NCBI GenBank assembly: GCA_029204225.1
Contig: CM055113.1
Coordinates: 6,422,647-6,486,646 of the forward strand
Origin: Diphasiastrum complanatum
Lineage: Eukaryota; Streptophyta; Lycopodiopsida; Lycopodiales; Lycopodiaceae
DNA length: 64,000 bases
Reading direction: 5' to 3'
Positions 1 to 10,809 of this stretch are shown in pieces. A model generated the notes under the pieces. It made no database searches. It had not been told where the DNA came from and saw only the letters and a list, made by a program, of their open reading frames with translations. Position numbers and translations under genes: made by a program. Each line of letters starts with the position of its first letter. Within the stretch, counting starts at the first letter, position 1.

Positions 1-2
1 TT

Positions 3-1985
3 TTGAAGAAGCCTAAGGTTGATCACCTTAGAGTTTTTGGATGCTTATGCTTTGTCCATATTCCCTTGGAAACAAGGAAGAAGGAAGATCCTAGTGCATG
101 CAAAGGGATCATGGTTGGATACTCATCCACCAAGAAGGCCTATAGAGTCTTTATACTCTCTACTTCTCAAGTTATTGAAAGTAGAGATGTTGTCTTTCAT
201 GAAGATCAACACTCATCATTTGAAGAGGCCGAGATCAAGAAATCTATGGATGCATCATCAATTATTGATTTTGAAGACAATCATGATGTGATGGGGCCAA
301 GATTTGAAGAAGACTCTCCTCGGATTTTTTCACCAAGAAGATCCATGAGAGATAGATCCGAGCCGAAGAGGCTCTCATATGTTGACAAAGGCAAACAAGT
401 GGATCTTGATTCCACTAATTATGTTTTTTATGTCTCTCATGAAGAGCCAAAGAATGTACAAGAGGCACTCAATACCAAGGAGTGGTATGATGCCATGAAG
501 CAAGAGTATGATGCATTGATCACCAACAATACTTGGGAGCTTGTGGATCCTCCATCCAACAAGCATGTGATTGGTTGCAAGTGGGTATTTCGGATCAAGT
601 TCAATCATGATGGCACCATCAACAAGCATAAAGCAAGATTATGTGCCAAAGGATTTGCTCAAATCCATGGACTTGATTATGAGGAGACCTTTGTACCCGT
701 TGCAAAGATGGTGACAATAAGAATTCTTATTTCTCTTGCTTGTTTTTTCAAGTGGAAGGTGTTCCAATTAGATGTATCCAATGCTTTTCTAAATGGTTAT
801 CTTGAGGAGGAGATCTATATGGAACAACCTCAAGGATTCATCAAGGATGAGTCCAAAGTGTGCTTGCTCTTCAAAAGTCTTTATGGACTCAAGCAAGCAC
901 CAAGATCATGGTATTCAAGACCTAACTCTTTTCTTATCTCACTAGGATTTACTCTTAGTGACTATGATCCTTCCATGTATCTAAAGTTTGTTGATAGCAA
1001 TATTGTCATTCTTCTAATTTATGTTGATGACATTATTCTTTGTGGAAGTTGTATCAAGCTAGTTGATGAAACCAAGCTAGCACTCGGATGTGAGTTTAAA
1101 ATGCAAGATCTAGGAGAGATGCATTACATCCTAGGCCTAGAAATTGATTTTTATGAAAATCATGTCTTTATATGCCAATCTAGATATGCTCACTCTATGT
1201 TAAAAAAATTCCATATGGAAAATTCTAAGAGCATAGATACTCCAATGGAGCAAATTGTAAAAGATCCTAATAAAGGTGATGAAAGATCCTTTGAGGACAT
1301 CACACTTTTTAGGAGTCTTGTAGGCTCCTTGATTTGGCTTACCATTACTAGGCCCGATCTTAGTTTTTGTGTGCACAAATTGAGTCAATTTATGCAAGAT
1401 CCTAAGATCCATCATTGGAAGATGGCCAAGAGGATTCTAAGATATGTATCTTCATCTTGTGATTATGGTCTACTCTATAAAAGTGAAGATCTATCCATTA
1501 TTGGCTACTCGGATTCGGACTTTGCAAGTGACAAGATGGATCGAAAGTCTATTAGTGCATACACTATCTTTCTTGGAGGCAATATAATATCTTGGCTTTC
1601 CAAAAAGCAAGATACTATATCTCTCTCTTCATGTGAGGCCGAGTACAAAGCACTCACTACAACTACCAAAGAAGTGCTTTGGATCAAGAGATTATTAATG
1701 GAGCTAAAGTGCATCAAGGAGGATGATCTACCAATGATCAAGTGTGATAACATCTCGGCCCAAGCTCTTGCCAATAATATCATATTTCATGCAAGAAGCA
1801 AGCACATAGAAGTGGCACACCATTTTGTGAGAAAAAAGCTTATTGGAGGTTAAATCTATTTGGAGCATGTCAACTCGTCCTCTTGTATTGCCGATCTACT
1901 CACCAAGCCTTTAAGCAAAAGTGCTTTCATCAAGCATAGATCTAATCTTGGAGTTATATCAAGATCGATGCTCAAATCTTCATAG
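3..1985 (+). pseudogene. Ty1/copia pol polyprotein: integrase C-terminus, reverse transcriptase, RNase H
   Basis: This is open from the window edge, so the true start lies upstream. Domains in order are the integrase C-terminal segment (HLRVFGCLCFVHIP), reverse transcriptase (CKWVFRIKFNHDGTINKHKA, QLDVSNAFLNGYLEEE, and the catalytic YVDDII near 1017-1040) and RNase H (GYSDSDFASD, SLSSCEAEYKAL, CDNISAQALANN, HIEVAHHFV). The reading frame is interrupted by one TAA at 1851-1853, then continues in frame through the usual tail (IADLLTKPLSK) to TAG at 1983-1985. At that TAA the related copy in element E2 has a Glu codon. Apart from this stop the fragment looks intact, so the insertion is fairly young. 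The order integrase-RT-RNase H is diagnostic of copia rather than gypsy. Confidence 0.9.
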
Positions 1986-2003
1986 ATAATTTTTTAGGAG
2001 GAG

Positions 2004-2739
2004 TGTGAAGAATTGAAAAAGATTATCTATGTTAGATATAGGGGTCTTATGTTTTTTACATCAAGCATCAAGGTGTAGGATGTTGATAGGAATAAATTTG
2101 GCATAGATGGCAAATTATGCATTTCCACTTGTAATGCCACTATTGAGCCAAAATATAGTAAGAGACTAAACACGTGCCAATTAGAGTGTAGACAAGTGTA
2201 AAGCTTTTTTTATGAATTCCAAGAGGTCCAATAGGATTTAGAGGTGGAACCTTGTGAGGTCCAATAGGAAATTGAGGTGTGCTTGAATATAGTCCAATAG
2301 AATTAAGAGGTGCACGGATCAATGATCCAATAGGATCAAGAGGTGACAAAATATGGTCCAATCATAGTTAAGCATAGTGGTAGCTCGTGGACCTACTAGT
2401 ATCATTGTACTCCTCATTTTGAAGCTAATTGATTTGGTGATTTCATGGATTTTGTGAGTTATTGGATTTCTAGCTTTCTCTCTCTACCCGAGAGCTCATG
2501 ATGCATTTTCTCTCTCTACTCCAAGGAGAGCAGCTTGTTTTTACTTAGATTATTTTTTGAATACTTCCCACATGTGTGAGTGAGAGTTGGAAGTGATTGA
2601 ATGCATGTAGTAGTGTGTTTTTGCCATAGAATCTAAGATTGATCTTGAATCTCAATCTAGTCTTGATCTTGGTGCATCTACACACCTTAGGAGATCACAA
2701 GTACATGTAGTGGACAGTCCACACGTGTGAAATTCAACA
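2004..2739 (+). repeat. 3' LTR of copia element E1
   Basis: Begins TGTGAAGAATTG directly after the polypurine tract and ends about CAACA at 2739. It carries the 33-bp CCAAT repeats, two pyrimidine-rich TCTCTCTCTAC blocks and a CACACGTGTG palindrome at 2720-2729. The end is inferred by similarity, not by a matching 5' LTR. Confidence 0.7.
2228..2390 (+). repeat. Tandem 33-bp CCAAT-containing repeats inside the LTR
   Basis: Units start at 2228, 2261, 2294, 2327 and 2358, each opening with CCAATAG or CCAATCA and carrying an AGAGGTG core. The spacing is 33, 33, 33 and 31 bp. Equivalent 32-bp units occur inverted at 43.79-43.99 kb. CCAAT is the NF-Y core, so these may act as LTR promoter elements; that role is inference. 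Confidence 0.8.
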
Positions 2740-2817
2740 CATAACAAATGTAAAAGTCCATAGTAGCTTGAAGATATCTCATGACTCCGATAAGAGCCTT
2801 CCAATGTGTTATACCAA

Positions 2818-2990
2818 GCATTGGAGGAGTTCCAAAATAAAAAAAGACCCTTTGTAAAAATACTTTTATTTTTTCTTGAGTTTCGACCGTCATCAGGCCC
2901 AATCAAAATGCACAGATTTGAAATCTATGTAACGTAGTTCAAATTAACTGAGAAATAAAAATGCAATATAGAAAACTTTGAAATTTGTGT
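2818..2990 (+). mobile_element. Partial MITE-like element, left end
   Basis: GCATTGGAGGAGTTCC followed by AAAAAAAGACCCTTTGTAA matches the terminal inverted repeat of the complete copy at 48858-49232, and the inner sequence (CAATCAAAAT, GAAATCTATGTAACGTA) also matches. No right end was found, so the right boundary is approximate. Confidence 0.6.
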
Positions 2991-3259
2991 CCGAGCACCA
3001 TGGACGTATACCATTGGTTTCTTCTTCCTACCCGACATGTGCTAATCTGCCCAACATCAATACCTCAAGTTAAATTTACTTGACTATGCTGGTTAGTATA
3101 ATGAAATTTTCTAACTATACTAGTTACAGTTATAGAAATACAGTATCTACAGTTACATAAAATATGGTATACGCAGTAACTGTGACTATGTTGGCATTCA
3201 CATTAGATTAAATGTGATACGAAAAATTGAAATTAAGTATCATAGCTTTGAAAATAGCA

Positions 3260-3397
3260 ATGGCAAGGAGACCTAGATCTACAATCGAGTCTGTGATTCT
3301 TTACAATGAGAAAGATGAAGCTGATAACTGGAAGCCAAAAAAATATACGAAGAATTCATGGGTATTGCTGCATCCATTATCAAAGGGCAATTTTTGA
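3260..3397 (+). pseudogene. Upstream in-frame coding-like segment ending in TGA
   Basis: From ATG at 3260 the frame shared with the first exon of the unknown gene reads coding-like residues (NSWVLLHPLSKGNF) until TGA at 3395-3397. It then stays open straight into the exon at 3416. A CGA to TGA transition would explain the stop. This suggests the real N-terminus was here and has been lost, unless a further intron removes the stop. Confidence 0.4.
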
Positions 3398-3415
3398 CAA
3401 AAGAAAAGGGCAAAA

Positions 3416-4632
3416 ATGACTTACAAATCTTATTGGAAAGCAAAATTTTTGGATTTTAGGACTACCCTGGGAGGTCAATCGATATCAGAAGTTTTAGTAG
3501 AACATGTATATATGCATTCAGAAATCAGAGTACATGATATCGATTCTCATGATCATCAAAAATGTAATTGTAAGTATATCAAAACATATGCACTCTACAA
3601 CAATCAAAGGTGATTTTCTTTATTGATGCTCTTCAAATTATGATTTAAATGCTTCAACATTGTTTTTTTCTTTCAGATTTATATCCATCATGCATAAGTG
3701 AATGGGAGCCCGCACAATCACTTGCAGGAAGATTAGATGTGATTCACTCTGATGTTGGAAAGCTGCAATACAGAGGAAAAAGTCCAAAGGAACTTGCAGA
3801 TTGTGGTATCTATTTATATGAATCTTTATATATGCCACAAACAAATGGAGGTTTTGGCAAGCTCGAAGCAATTCCATTGCCTAGTTCTCAAAGTGATGAG
3901 TGGCCTACTCCTGACAGTATTGTTTCTGAATCCTTGAGATGCAAGCTACTCATTGATATTAGAAATGCTATGAAGATAAGCACAGGCTCGAAAATTATTC
4001 ACCTAAGTTGGTTTATCTCATTACATATATTTGTTGATTTTTTTTCGAGTGCTAGTGTTTGTAGGACACCAACTTTATTTGTTTGCAAGGATTTATCATA
4101 TGAGACTTTGTCAGATCTCATGGATCAAGGCTGGGATAGTAAAACAAATAATGACATAGAATGCAGGATTAAAAATTCTTCAACGATCTTTCGTTATCAT
4201 ATCAAAAAGCAAATGCTCAATCTCACATTTAGCTACCAAAGATACAAGAAAATTGAAGGTACATGGCTACCACTGGATCAAGACTTTGAACTAAATGGTC
4301 ACACAAACCGAATGGAGATAAGCATTATCTACAATGAGGAATATTTGACTATGGTTGAGGTGGAAGAGCATTGGAAGCTTGATTTTATCAAAACAGAGCT
4401 CATGCTATTACAAACCAATCTACCAACATATTTCAGATTTATCATCAATGGAAGACTTGTAAGTACTTTATGTTTATTGCCATTTCAAAATAGAACAAAA
4501 TAATTGAAAATGCCATCACTTACAATTGCACATTCACTAATATTTGTCATGTCACAGATGCAAAAAAGACAGGAGCTGATAATGTGTTGCAAAGATCTAC
4601 CTACAACAATCACCATTGTGGGAGAACAATAG
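3416..4632 (+). CDS. Spliceable protein-coding gene of unknown function, 336 aa model
   Basis: I do not recognise the family. The model is join(3416-3569, 3677-4458, 4558-4632). Both introns have GTAAGT donors (3570 and 4459) and good acceptors (TTTTTTTCTTTCAG and GTCACAG), and the phases match exactly (1 then 0), giving an open frame ending at TAG 4630-4632. An AATAAATAAA polyadenylation-like signal follows at about 4678. The second exon encodes a soluble, charged region (for example GRLDVIHSDVGKLQ and ELADCGIYLYESLY). The frame also extends upstream to an ATG at 3260, whose segment (SVILYNEKDEADNW) looks coding, but one TGA at 3395 interrupts it. So either the start is 3416 or this is a 5'-damaged gene. 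It sits convergent with the H3-like gene. A guess at an SMC-hinge or MORC-related chromatin protein could not be supported. Confidence 0.45.
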
Positions 4633-4834
4633 TTTCAAATAAACTTTAGTAAAAATCTGTGTAAACACTCTTTCATTTAATAAATAAAAGCCCAAGTTGG
4701 GCATCAGTACATGTATTTTGTGCTCCCAAATTCATAAAATGGAGTAGCATTTGATATATCAATGTATATTATTCTACGAATTCTATATATGTGTAATCTA
4801 TTTATGTTCTATGCTATCTGTATTATTCTAATCT

Positions 4835-5456
4835 TTATTTAGTATAATTACACACAGGAATTATAGGGGTATCCAAAATAGATGTAGCTATATTTACAAG
4901 ATTATCAAGAGCAGCGTTATCTACAATTGGTTCTGGGTTAGGCTTCGTAGATTCTGTGGTGTCTACCCTTCTTACTTTCTTCGGAGCTCTCTTGGGCGCT
5001 GCCTGCTTCCTAGGATGCTTGGTAGGAAGATCAGTCCTATCTACAGGAATAGGTCTGGGAGCAGCAAGCTGAGATACGTGTAACTTGCAAAATCTCTCCC
5101 TCATTCTCATCAGTAGCTGAAAGTCCTTGGGCATTATGGTGACTCTCTTGGAATGAATTGCAAGCAAAAATGAATCTTCAAAAAATAGGCTCATATAATC
5201 TTCAGCAGCTTCCTAAAGACACTAAAGAGCAGTGGGTGTGAATCTAACTAGCTATCCGAGATCATTCCTAGTTATCTTGGTAGAATGGAGCTCTGGGAAT
5301 CAGTAGAGCGGTTAATCTCTGATACTTACGTATTTTAGAGAGCCACCTGCTGCAGTTGCGTGTTCTAGGTCTAGCGGGAGGTGTAATGGCAACCGCAGGA
5401 GCTGAGGACGAGCCAACAAAGAAGAAATCCCTCCTTGTCTGCTTTCTCCTATCCAT
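4835..5456 (-). pseudogene. Histone H3 / CENH3-like pseudogene
   Basis: The minus strand starts MDRRKQTRR at 5456, resembling the MARTKQTAR start of H3-family proteins, then has a non-canonical tail of about 40 residues. The alphaN region follows (IRKYQ, LLIPRAPF) and the alpha2-alpha3 core ([31 protein letters not shown]), which is unmistakably histone-fold H3. Frames shift between the alphaN part and the core, there are in-frame stops near 5255 and 5210, and the C-terminus runs on about 75 residues past the normal end. The tail unlike canonical H3, FTPTAL before the core helix, EAAEDY, and KDFQL instead of KDIQLARR all favour the centromeric variant. Loop 1 is not lengthened, however, so plain H3 is not excluded. 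Tail and fold lie together without an intron, which hints at a retrocopy. Confidence 0.7.
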
Positions 5457-5469
5457 GGAAGTGTACTAT

Positions 5470-6280
5470 GGGATATCAGACTTGTGCGTGACGACTAGGA
5501 TGAGTAGGGAAGGATTATAAAGTCCTCGCAGAGGACCGATATGTACGGACAGAACGTACGGTATATCGGACCTGTGCGAGCCAAATATAAGAGATAGACT
5601 AGTATAGAAGAGAGGTGCACAAGTGCGATATGAGGAGACATGTAGACAGATGTATCAGACCTGTGCGCATGGAAGGCAGTAGGTAGAATATCAATTGTGA
5701 AGGAGGCGCACAAGTGCGATATGCGGAGCGAAAAAAAAGTGAGAAAAATTCATCAGAGTTTGTGATTTTATATTGCGGTTCGCACATGCGAAAGAACGTC
5801 CAGTCGCATGTGTGGAATTTGTACGGTCAAATGCGAGTGCAACACATGTCAGGTTGTCATTTTACACGTGTGGGATTTGTACGGGCAAATGCAAGAGTGA
5901 CACATGTTGTCGAACAAATGAATGAATATGAGACATGTGTATAGGTGTCATTTCACACGTGTCCAGGTGTCACCTCACACATGCCAGTGCCTATAGTCCA
6001 ATCAAAAGTAGACACGTGTCCATTGACCATTGACCACACGTGTGAAAATTTCGTATAAAAGACACAAAACTCGATTAATTTTCTACTTTTTTCGTTCTCA
6101 AAATTTGCAGCATATCACTCTTGTGCGCACGCATTATTGTCCATTTGTTTGCAACGATACCTACTTGTGCACAAGTGCGATATTCAGTAGCTACCTATCA
6201 TACATAACCCTCTTGTGCGTGACCTTGAGAGTTAGTTTTATTTCGTTTGTTCTCCCTCATGCACAAGTGCGATATCTACG
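5470..6280. promoter_or_regulatory. Promoter-like spacer with repeated GCACAAGTGCGATAT and CACACGTGTG motifs
   Basis: GCACAAGTGCGATAT occurs at 5617, 5708, 6169 and 6261. Opposite-orientation variants (TATCRGACYTGTGCG) occur near 5475, 5563 and 5650. A 60-62 bp unit carrying ATTTGTACGG is duplicated at about 5806 and 5866. ACGTGT/CACACGTGTG boxes cluster at 5866-6042. The block lies between the start of the minus-strand H3-like gene and the plus-strand gene remnant, so it could be a divergent promoter. It could equally be the subterminal region of an unrecognised transposon. Confidence 0.45.
6033..6060 (+). promoter_or_regulatory. G-box palindrome plus TATA box
   Basis: CACACGTGTG at 6033-6042 is followed 11 bp later by TATAAAA at 6054-6060. 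This is a textbook spacing for a plant RNA polymerase II core promoter, with transcription expected to start about 30 bp further on, toward the gene remnant at 6.25-7.70 kb. Confidence 0.45.
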
Positions 6281-7702
6281 TTAGTTCCGTGGCCTCTTCC
6301 TTAGGATTTTCACGAGATTCAGGCCTGAGTTCATTTTGTACTGAATTTGGGATTACTGAAAATCTAGACTACTTCCACAGCCTATTCAGGCCATATTTAC
6401 ATGTTTTCAAGACTATACAATCAAATTTTGATGTATTTTATGAACATTATATTAGATTCATAGATATACTTAGTAAGTCTATTTTCTCCATAGGTTCACT
6501 CCAGTACATGCATTATACTGATCTTGTTCATTTCATTCCCAGCTTTCAAACATAGACTAGATAGAATGTTCACAAAACTATTTGATCTTTTCAAAAGCAG
6601 TCCAATGTGTTCTTATTGCAACAAGAAATGTCGATTGGTTGAATATCAGAGTGGTTTCGTACTTTTTCTGTTAGTTCAGATCTCGGATGATGAGGAAGTT
6701 TCTGCTGCTGACTCTCCTATGGCATCATCCTCTGTTTAGTCAGCTATTAAGGATATCAGTCACTTCCTTATCGACACCCCTGATAAGGAAAGTGACTTTA
6801 CTGATGTAAATACTGATGTTCTCCGAGATTCTTTTATTGGCCAAAATACATCTACTGATGAATCAATCCCTATAGAGGATCGTAATCTTTTCAATTTGTT
6901 TGTATATTATATAAATGACGATGTATATCTTACTACAGCTGATTTATGTAAATTTTTTGACTATCGTGAAGATGAGGTTCTATGTTTATTATCCGGCACA
7001 ATTTTCGAATTCTCTGACTTTGTAGATTTTGAAATAGATGACCTTGTTGTTGGAATTGATTTTGATGATGAGGAGGGACTTATGAATGGTGAAGAATGCC
7101 TGACTAAGACTACATCAAATATTGCTGAGGATGGGCAAGGCAGACCATCCGATGAAGAATTCACGGCATTTCAATCCCAGATGGGCTTTCCTCGTCCATC
7201 ATTAATGCATTTCACTGATGATTCCACTTCAGTACGTGGTCATTATATTGATCATCTTGATTAGGTTGCTGCTGCTGATGAAGAATGTGTAAGTGTTTAA
7301 ACTTCCTTGCATTAGAATGTTTTAGACCACTGATTGTGTTTTGCTAACATATTTCTTATTGCAGGATGCTCTCATAATTGATGATTTTGCTGCGAGATGA
7401 GGTGGTTTCAGACAATATGCATCCTCGTTTCAGAGGGATAGTGGACTTGGCCACTATCTTAGGCATTTCCTGAAGAATGAGATCTGTATTGCTCATTCCA
7501 AGATGAGCGTAGTTGGGGAGAGTCTTATAATGGCAATTAAAGCTTTATCATTTTACCTAGGAGGACATAAATTGATAAATAAGATCATTTTTGTCAAAAG
7601 ATCTTATGTTTTGAACATTCTAGGTTCTACTGAGGAATGTTCCTTTAAGGAGCTCCCATTATTCATTGTATTCCACTTATATTGAACTTAGTGGGGATAA
7701 TG
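6247..7702 (+). pseudogene. Unknown gene remnant, broken by stops and by copia element E2
   Basis: I do not recognise the family. A long frame from about 6524 to 7288 is acidic and carries segments such as LTTADLCKFFDYREDEVLC. It contains TAG at 6737 and 7262. A GTAAGT donor at 7289 and a TTATTGCAG acceptor ending at 7364 define a 76-bp intron with matching phase 0. The next exon continues the frame through a TGA at 7398 (HYLRHFLKNEICIAH beyond it). After a small frameshift near 7655 the coding sense runs to 7702, where E2 is inserted. It resumes after E2 at 18285. The three stops could all come from CAG to TAG or CGA to TGA changes. Segment 6247-6555 in another frame may be a 5' exon; that is uncertain. 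Confidence 0.5.
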
Positions 7703-8393
7703 TGTGAAAAATTGCCTACATTGACAAATCTAGCCATGTAGAATATTGTACATTTTGTCAATATTGTTTGTTGGTTACTTGAATGGCCAAAGTGCCACTT
7801 GTACATTCACACCTAAAGTAGGTTACCACGAGTCAAGAGGAGTGGTTGTGTCCATTTGGTAGTGATTCCTACTTTGTAGGATCTAGACCATGATTTATGA
7901 TGAGATTTGTACCTACCATGCACCTACCAAGCATGACTCCTGGATCTAGGCTAGGGTTTTCACATTAGGGCAAGAAAGTGGAGTCTACTTCCTTATTACA
8001 TGCTAGATTTTTACCTAACTTAGCAAAGGAAGTATGTTTTACTATGTATTCCCATTCTCCATAGTGTGAAGATAGAAACTTTTTGGAGCCTCAAGGAGAA
8101 ACTCGAGTTTCCTCTCATTGTATGGTGATTACTCTTGATTTCTAATGAAACCCAGCTTTGGCACTTTGTAAACACTGTCTACAGGCCATACTACAACCTT
8201 ATTTCTACACGTGTGGAGTTGGATTAGACTATTTGATCAATGCTTTGATTGTCTCTACTTGTTTCCTATCAAGCTGCTAAACTAGATCTTGTTTTCTGAT
8301 GACTAGTTTCTGATAGATTGTTTAACAAGCATACAATCACCTTGTGGATCATTCAAAGATCCATTTATGGTCCTTAGTACTGTACTTTTCACA
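7703..8393 (+). repeat. 5' LTR of E2
   Basis: 691 bp, TG to CA, followed immediately by the tRNA-Met primer-binding site. It contains ACACGTGTGG near 8207. Its partner is at 17587-18279. Confidence 0.95.
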
Positions 8394-8406
8394 TGGTATC
8401 AGAGCC
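8394..8406 (+). other. Primer-binding site of E2 (initiator-Met tRNA)
   Basis: TGGTATCAGAGCC directly follows the LTR end CACA. It is complementary to the 3' end of plant initiator methionine tRNA, the standard copia primer. Confidence 0.95.
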
Positions 8407-8634
8407 AAGTATAAGGCTATTTATCAGTGTCTAAATCTAATCCAATTTTAGCAGGTTTTGGTGCAAAAAGCTAGTATTGGAAGGGCGAGCTGGTATCCAG
8501 GTTTTGGTGAGAAAATTTGATCCCAAACTTTTTCAGGATCAAAATTTGTACTGTTCACACGTGTGGGCATCTCTAAACCAGCATTTAATAACCCATATTC
8601 ATTGGATCACAGAAAATTCATCTGATGTCAGTTT

Positions 8635-9466
8635 TGTGCAAAAAGTACAAAAAGGACCAAGAGTGGATCCTAATCTGATCCTCAAGAGGGATTGGTTGTC
8701 GAATTACTTGATCTATCAATCTACTTGAGATTAAGATCAATCTAGATCAATTCTAGACACAAAATCCTAACAAGAACAATCATTAATTGAAGGTAAGTGT
8801 ACCTTCTGGTTTCACACGTGTGAAACACTGTTTGAGTACGGACTCCAACCTGAAAATCTAGTACACATTGATAGAACCTCAAAACAATCAAAACAAATGT
8901 AGACAAATGGAGAGAATCACTCAAAATGGCTTCCAAAACCAAGATTGGTGTCTCACATTGATTATGGCCAAATGTGGCTCTATATATACAATAAGTGGGA
9001 GCTCGTGGTACTGATCATCCCTTTGATCCCACATGTGTGAAGGTGCTTTGTCATATGATGATTCATCATGCAAAACTGACACTTGGACAAAGCCTTCTAT
9101 TTTGAGCACTTTGGGTCTATTTTCCTTCTATATGGAGATCTACTTGGAAATCTTTTAGAACTCAAAATTTGCCTACTTCAGCTTATTCCACATGTGTGAG
9201 CTGTCCTCTACACATGGGATATGACACCTAACCAAAGGATGTGACTCATGCAATCAATAGATTGATGTCATGTGTCATATGTCTAGAAAACTAGTTTTTG
9301 GCCTTTTTAGCCACTAGAACTTGAATTAAATCATATGTACATCCTATATGATTATGGTACATGACAAGTACACTAGTTTCACACGTGGGAACAGGCTCCA
9401 CACATGTGTGTTCATCTATATACAAGATTTTTGGCCTCTACCAAGTTTATTTTTGCATTTTTCACA
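8635..9466 (-). repeat. 3' LTR of E2b
   Basis: 832 bp, from TGTGCAAAAAGTAC to TTTTTCACA on the plus strand. It contains TTCACACGTGTGAA near 8810 and a second, one-base variant near 9382. Being the 3' LTR of a reversed element, it is flanked inside by the polypurine tract. Confidence 0.93.
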
Positions 9467-9475
9467 CTCCTCCTC
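9467..9475 (-). other. Polypurine tract of E2b
   Basis: CTCCTCCTC on the plus strand is GAGGAGGAG on the element strand, directly next to the 3' LTR. It is the expected plus-strand primer. Confidence 0.85.
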
Positions 9476-9591
9476 AAAAATCTAGCTTGATGGAAAACAT
9501 GATGATCTTGAACTTGACTCCATGGGCTGAATTGGTCTTTGCTGGTTCAAAAGTGTGAAGATCAGTCAATGAGCTTGATGTTGATCTGAAA

Positions 9592-10809
9592 TCACCATAT
9601 CCATGATAGTGCTTCTTTGATGTGGACATCTTTGATGAACTTGAGAGCTTTGCACCATCCTAGCATCTTCGAAATTGATTCCTTCCATATTTCATGTAGA
9701 TGCTTGACTTTGAGGCTTGCTCCTTTTTCATGTGCATGCTCCTCTTTGATGAAAATCCAAGACCTCCATGTCTCATAATGATCACAACAAGTATGACCAA
9801 TCAATATGCACTTCCTGTGATTATCAAGATACATAAGTCCAAAAATCACCACAACTTGGCATGATTTTTTCAATATTGAAATCAAAAGGTATTTCCATCT
9901 CAATAAGGCTAACTACTTGCTTATGGATATAAGTGTCCACTTTGGATGCTTCACTTATTCTCATAAGAAGTTTACAACTTGCCTTTAAGATTGAAAACTT
10001 ACAATTTTCATCTTTATGAATGAACACATCATTCATGATCTTATTAAAACCAGAAGATCCTACATTATGAAGATATTTCCATTTCCTTGACTTCATAACT
10101 AATGTAAGCTTACAAGGAAAACATATTTTGCTATCTTTTAAGGCATCACACTCAACTAGTATTGCCTTAATCCACCTTTGAGATACAAAAATCTCTTCAA
10201 AGCAAAATGGTTCTTCATAAGTTGACATGATAGCATAAATGAAACTATTTTCATTTTGAGATTGCTCCTTATTCTTGATTGATTTCTCTTGGATAATAAC
10301 AATAAGTTTGAACTTATCTAAAGTTCCAAGCAGACTACTCTCCAAGGACATGAAATAAATCCAAGTTACTTTTATGAAAGTGACATCTATCTTTGCATCT
10401 TGAACCAAAGAATGCACTTCCAAATGAAAAATCTCAAAAGATTTGACATGTGTTGTGATGGACTCTTGAAGACAAATCTTGCAAGTCTTTGTGAGACTCC
10501 AAGCCTCATTCACCTTTCCACAAAGGAAACACCTTCCCTTGGACTTGTCCTTCTTGTATTTGCATTTCAAACTTGAAGCTCCATCCTTCACCTCGGCCCC
10601 CTTGCTTTGGTTCTCCTTGGATGGACTGGTCTTCTTTTTGTAGCATCTTGAGAAAAAATATCCTCTTTGCCACAAAGGTTGCACTCAGGATCCTTTCTTT
10701 CCTTCAATAGGATGCCACCTATTGATGCCATGTGAATAAAAACCTGTGATATGATTCTACAAATGTAATTTGTGACTTTCAAGAGACTAGATTTGAACAT
10801 CTTCAACAA
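9592..10809 (-). pseudogene. E2b internal reading frames, gag/pol-like remnant
   Basis: Overlapping minus-strand frames (10809-10588, 10684-9824, 9903-9592) cover about 1.2 kb. Cysteine-rich bits (CNLCGKE, CFLCGKV, CKICLQ) may be vestiges of a zinc-knuckle region. A stretch ending WIKAILVECDALKD weakly resembles the segment that precedes reverse transcriptase in copia pol; in E2 that segment reads WMDAMQVEYDALIE. After it no RT signature appears. These frames are best read as scrambled copia-derived sequence, not as a working protein. It is possible that the 286-aa frame is expressed, but nothing in the sequence shows it. Confidence 0.4.

Larger units (their letters stand above)
1..2739 (+). 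mobile_element. Ty1/copia retrotransposon, 3' half (element E1), cut by the window edge
   Basis: The left edge lies inside the integrase C-terminus. The element then runs through reverse transcriptase and RNase H, a polypurine tract (AGGAGGAG just before 2004) and a 3' LTR. The LTR start TGTGAAGAATTG is clear. Its end near 2739 is inferred from the related LTR at 43.4-44.06 kb, whose terminal part aligns (CCTTAGGAGATCA, then CACACGTGTGAA, then TTCAACA). The 5' LTR and gag are outside the window, so target duplication and age cannot be judged. Confidence 0.85.

Noticed and set aside
6961-7164. Ser-rich minus-strand frame
   Set aside because: Shadow of the acidic plus-strand coding frame, where Asp/Glu codons read as Ser/Leu on the other strand.
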